64,000 bases of DNA, taken from NCBI GenBank assembly GCA_902779575.1, contig CACZBW010000003.1, positions 62,001 to 126,000 of the forward strand, in the 5' to 3' direction. A program made the position numbers and the translations under genes. The notes under the pieces are model-generated. The model saw only the letters and a program-made list of their open reading frames with translations. It was not told the origin of the DNA and made no database searches. The DNA is from an uncultured Lachnospiraceae bacterium (GTDB taxonomy: Bacteria > Bacillota > Clostridia > Lachnospirales > Lachnospiraceae). Of the stretch, positions 62,491 through 64,000 are shown piece after piece; position 1 is the stretch's first letter, and every line of letters begins with the position of its first letter.

Positions 62491-64000
62491 CTACCTCTTC
62501 TTAAACAGCCTCTTTAATGGCTCCTTGAATGGGATATCCGCTTCGGAGATCTTCCTGGCAAAACGGTAGGAAGTCGTATTCTTCAGCATCTCCAGCGATG
62601 AGCGGAGCATGCTGTTTTCCTCCCGCAGGCGGTTGGCTTCCGCCACATGGCCGCGGCCTGTTACGCCGGGATTGGCCTGCGCGTAGGCCTGGAAAATAAA
62701 ATCCCGCTCTTCGCCGCTGACCGGTTCCCTGCCGGTTTTCCCGCTCTGCGGCGGGGCTTCCGTCATGCGCAGCTTCCCGTAAAGCTCCAGGTACTCCTGA
62801 TCCATCCGGGCTACTGATTTAAGCCGGAGCGCATTCGTCTTCTCCTTTTTTTCCTTAAGCAGTTCCGGGTTCGTCCGGATCCTGTCCAGAAGCTCCGTCA
62901 GCTGGTCAGGACCCGCGTCCGGGGGCAGCAGCCATCCCGCTCCGGTCTCCCTGATCCGTTCCCCGACAGCCCCTATATCCGTCCCGATAACAGGAATCCC
63001 GCAGGCCCACGCTTCGGAGAGGGTGTAGCAGAAGGTCTCCGCCCAGATCGGCGGTATGACAACCAGATCAATCTTCGCAGCCCTGAGCAGGGTCCCGATG
63101 TCCTCTCTCCGGTAGAGGCCGGAAAAGAAAACGTGGTCGGTGCTCCCGTCTCCTGACACATCGTCGTCGCCGACTTCCCCGAATACGTAAAAATTATAAT
63201 TCCTGTTCCCGGAACAGATCATGCTGTTAATAAGAGCGGAACCCTTCGCCCTGGTCACGCCGCCCAGAAATCCCACGGAAAAGCGCTCCGGGGCCCGCCG
63301 GCAGATGCCTCTGTAAACCCTGCCGTCCGTGTAATAAACCCCGTCATGACGGATCAGGATCCTCAGCGCGTAGCTCCCATCCGGAAAATCAGGCAGATCA
63401 AATACCGTGTGGATCCCGCTCCACAGATAAAGAGGGTTCGCGACAGCCTTCGCAACGTCCGTGCGGGCCGTTCTTTCCGCCTGCATATAATGTGCCTTCC
63501 GGTTTTTGTCGGTGATGACCAGGACAATGGAAGTATCGCGGCTGTCGACGTCCTCCAGGTAAGCCCAGCCGACCACATAATGGAATCCGGAGGCGCCTCC
63601 CGGCTGTCGGTCCAGGCAGGAATGCATCTTCCCGGTCCGCACCACGGCGCGGCCCGACCCCTTTCCGGAGCCCTTCAGGAGAGCAGTCCCGCTCTCCTTC
63701 TGATAGTCGGAGCCGTGTCCGATCACCATGCTTTTCTCCTTAAGAGAAGGATAAACCTGCAGCATATAGTCCCTGGCAGACGCGGTCGGGAAGACGATCC
63801 CGGCGCACAGGGAGAGGGCTTTAAGGCACTCTTCTCTCCAGCGGCTGATCACGTCCACATTGCAGAAACCGCAGTTTGCCCGCAGGCAGCTCCTGCAGCG
63901 CTTAGGGTCCGCAGGCGCAAAAGTCCCGGCGGAAGGGCAGAACTTCTCGTCGTCCCTCAGCAGCTTGATCGTCGGGCAGGTATAGTAATAATCATGGAGC
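62491..64000 (-). CDS. GT4-type glycosyltransferase, 5' end outside window
   Basis: The frame stays open to base 64000, well above the first start-like codon at 63858. The upstream residues (LHDYYYTCPTIKLL, then paired cysteines CRSC and CGFC) match the N-terminal lobe of GT-B enzymes of this kind. After the first lobe a beta-rich segment (about 95-190 from 63858; VVGWAYLEDVDSRDTSIVLVI, DLPDFPDGSYALRILIRHDG) interrupts it. The C-terminal lobe follows with RFSVGFLGGVTRAKGS and the donor-binding AETFCYTLSEAWACGIPVIG. The C-terminus is a coiled segment. The insert looks like an added beta-sandwich module. Confidence 0.85.
   Translation of the reverse strand, partial: LHDYYYTCPTIKLLRDDEKFCPSAGTFAPADPKRCRSCLRANCGFCNVDVISRWREECLKALSLCAGIVFPTASARDYMLQVYPSLKEKSMVIGHGSDYQKESGTALLKGSGKGSGRAVVRTGKMHSCLDRQPGGASGFHYVVGWAYLEDVDSRDTSIVLVITDKNRKAHYMQAERTARTDVAKAVANPLYLWSGIHTVFDLPDFPDGSYALRILIRHDGVYYTDGRVYRGICRRAPERFSVGFLGGVTRAKGSALINSMICSGNRNYNFYVFGEVGDDDVSGDGSTDHVFFSGLYRREDIGTLLRAAKIDLVVIPPIWAETFCYTLSEAWACGIPVIGTDIGAVGERIRETGAGWLLPPDAGPDQLTELLDRIRTNPELLKEKKEKTNALRLKSVARMDQEYLELYGKLRMTEAPPQSGKTGREPVSGEERDFIFQAYAQANPGVTGRGHVAEANRLREENSMLRSSLEMLKNTTSYRFARKISEADIPFKEPLKRLFKKR

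Overview
The window reads as chromosome of an anaerobic Gram-positive clostridium, most likely a Lachnospiraceae member. Pointers are a type III glutamine synthetase, a division/cell-wall cluster that runs mraZ to ftsZ without ftsA, an extracytoplasmic sugar sensor paired with LytS/YesN-type regulators, LytR-CpsA-Psr and DivIB-type wall proteins, and many strong AGGAGG ribosome sites with frequent GTG and TTG starts. Base composition is fairly GC-rich for the class. Every gene after the first lies on the minus strand, so the window is best read from right to left. I see no phage, IS element, CRISPR array, tRNA or rRNA.

Region by region: (1) 0-5.6 kb: the end of a CBS/CorC-type membrane protein, a reduced RpoD-like sigma protein without region 4, a CdaR/PucR-type regulator, and glnN with an intrinsic terminator in its own leader. 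(2) 5.6-18 kb: a sugar uptake locus. A ChvE/XylF-like binding protein, one ATPase and two paralogous permeases form the importer. A membrane-anchored binding protein, a LytS-like kinase and a YesN/AraC-type regulator form a XylFII-LytS-YesN-type three-component sensor, followed by a lipoprotein binding protein. A second, divergent ChvE-like protein lies at 16.7-18.0 kb. (3) 18-24 kb: a catabolic operon (xylulokinase, cupin-like DUF4867-type protein, fucose/arabinose-isomerase-family enzyme, mutarotase) with a good promoter. A 700-bp gap before it holds a large imperfect palindrome. (4) 24-27.2 kb: a small operon of an MntP-like membrane protein, a radical SAM/SPASM protein and a diacylglycerol-kinase-type lipid kinase. 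(5) 27.5-29.1 kb: aroE-aroD. (6) 29.3-38.9 kb: the dcw cluster mraZ-rsmH-ftsL-pbp-mraY-murD-ftsQ-ftsZ, with a five-repeat MraZ operator and a separate ftsZ promoter; ftsW, murG, murC and ftsA are missing. (7) 39-43 kb: a large RelA/SpoT-domain protein, a zinc-ribbon/TPR membrane protein with C-terminal YGN repeats, and a 49-codon gene. (8) 43-49.3 kb: folC, rpoD, a ClpX-type unfoldase and an HtrA-like protein that has lost its catalytic triad. (9) 49.3-64 kb: a surface-glycan cluster with an undecaprenyl-phosphate sugar transferase, LCP ligase, five GT2-type proteins (three of them paralogous double-domain enzymes), a WecE-like aminotransferase, two SMR-type transporters and a partial GT4 glycosyltransferase.

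Together the genes cover nitrogen assimilation, sensing and use of a pentose-type sugar, septum and peptidoglycan synthesis, and assembly of a surface polysaccharide probably carrying a 4-amino-4,6-dideoxy sugar. The most unusual items are the 37-bp sequence shared by two intergenic structured regions, the RelA-like protein with an altered nucleotide loop, the triad-less HtrA, the sigma protein lacking region 4, the leader terminator of glnN, and a YGN C-terminal motif found on three unrelated envelope proteins.
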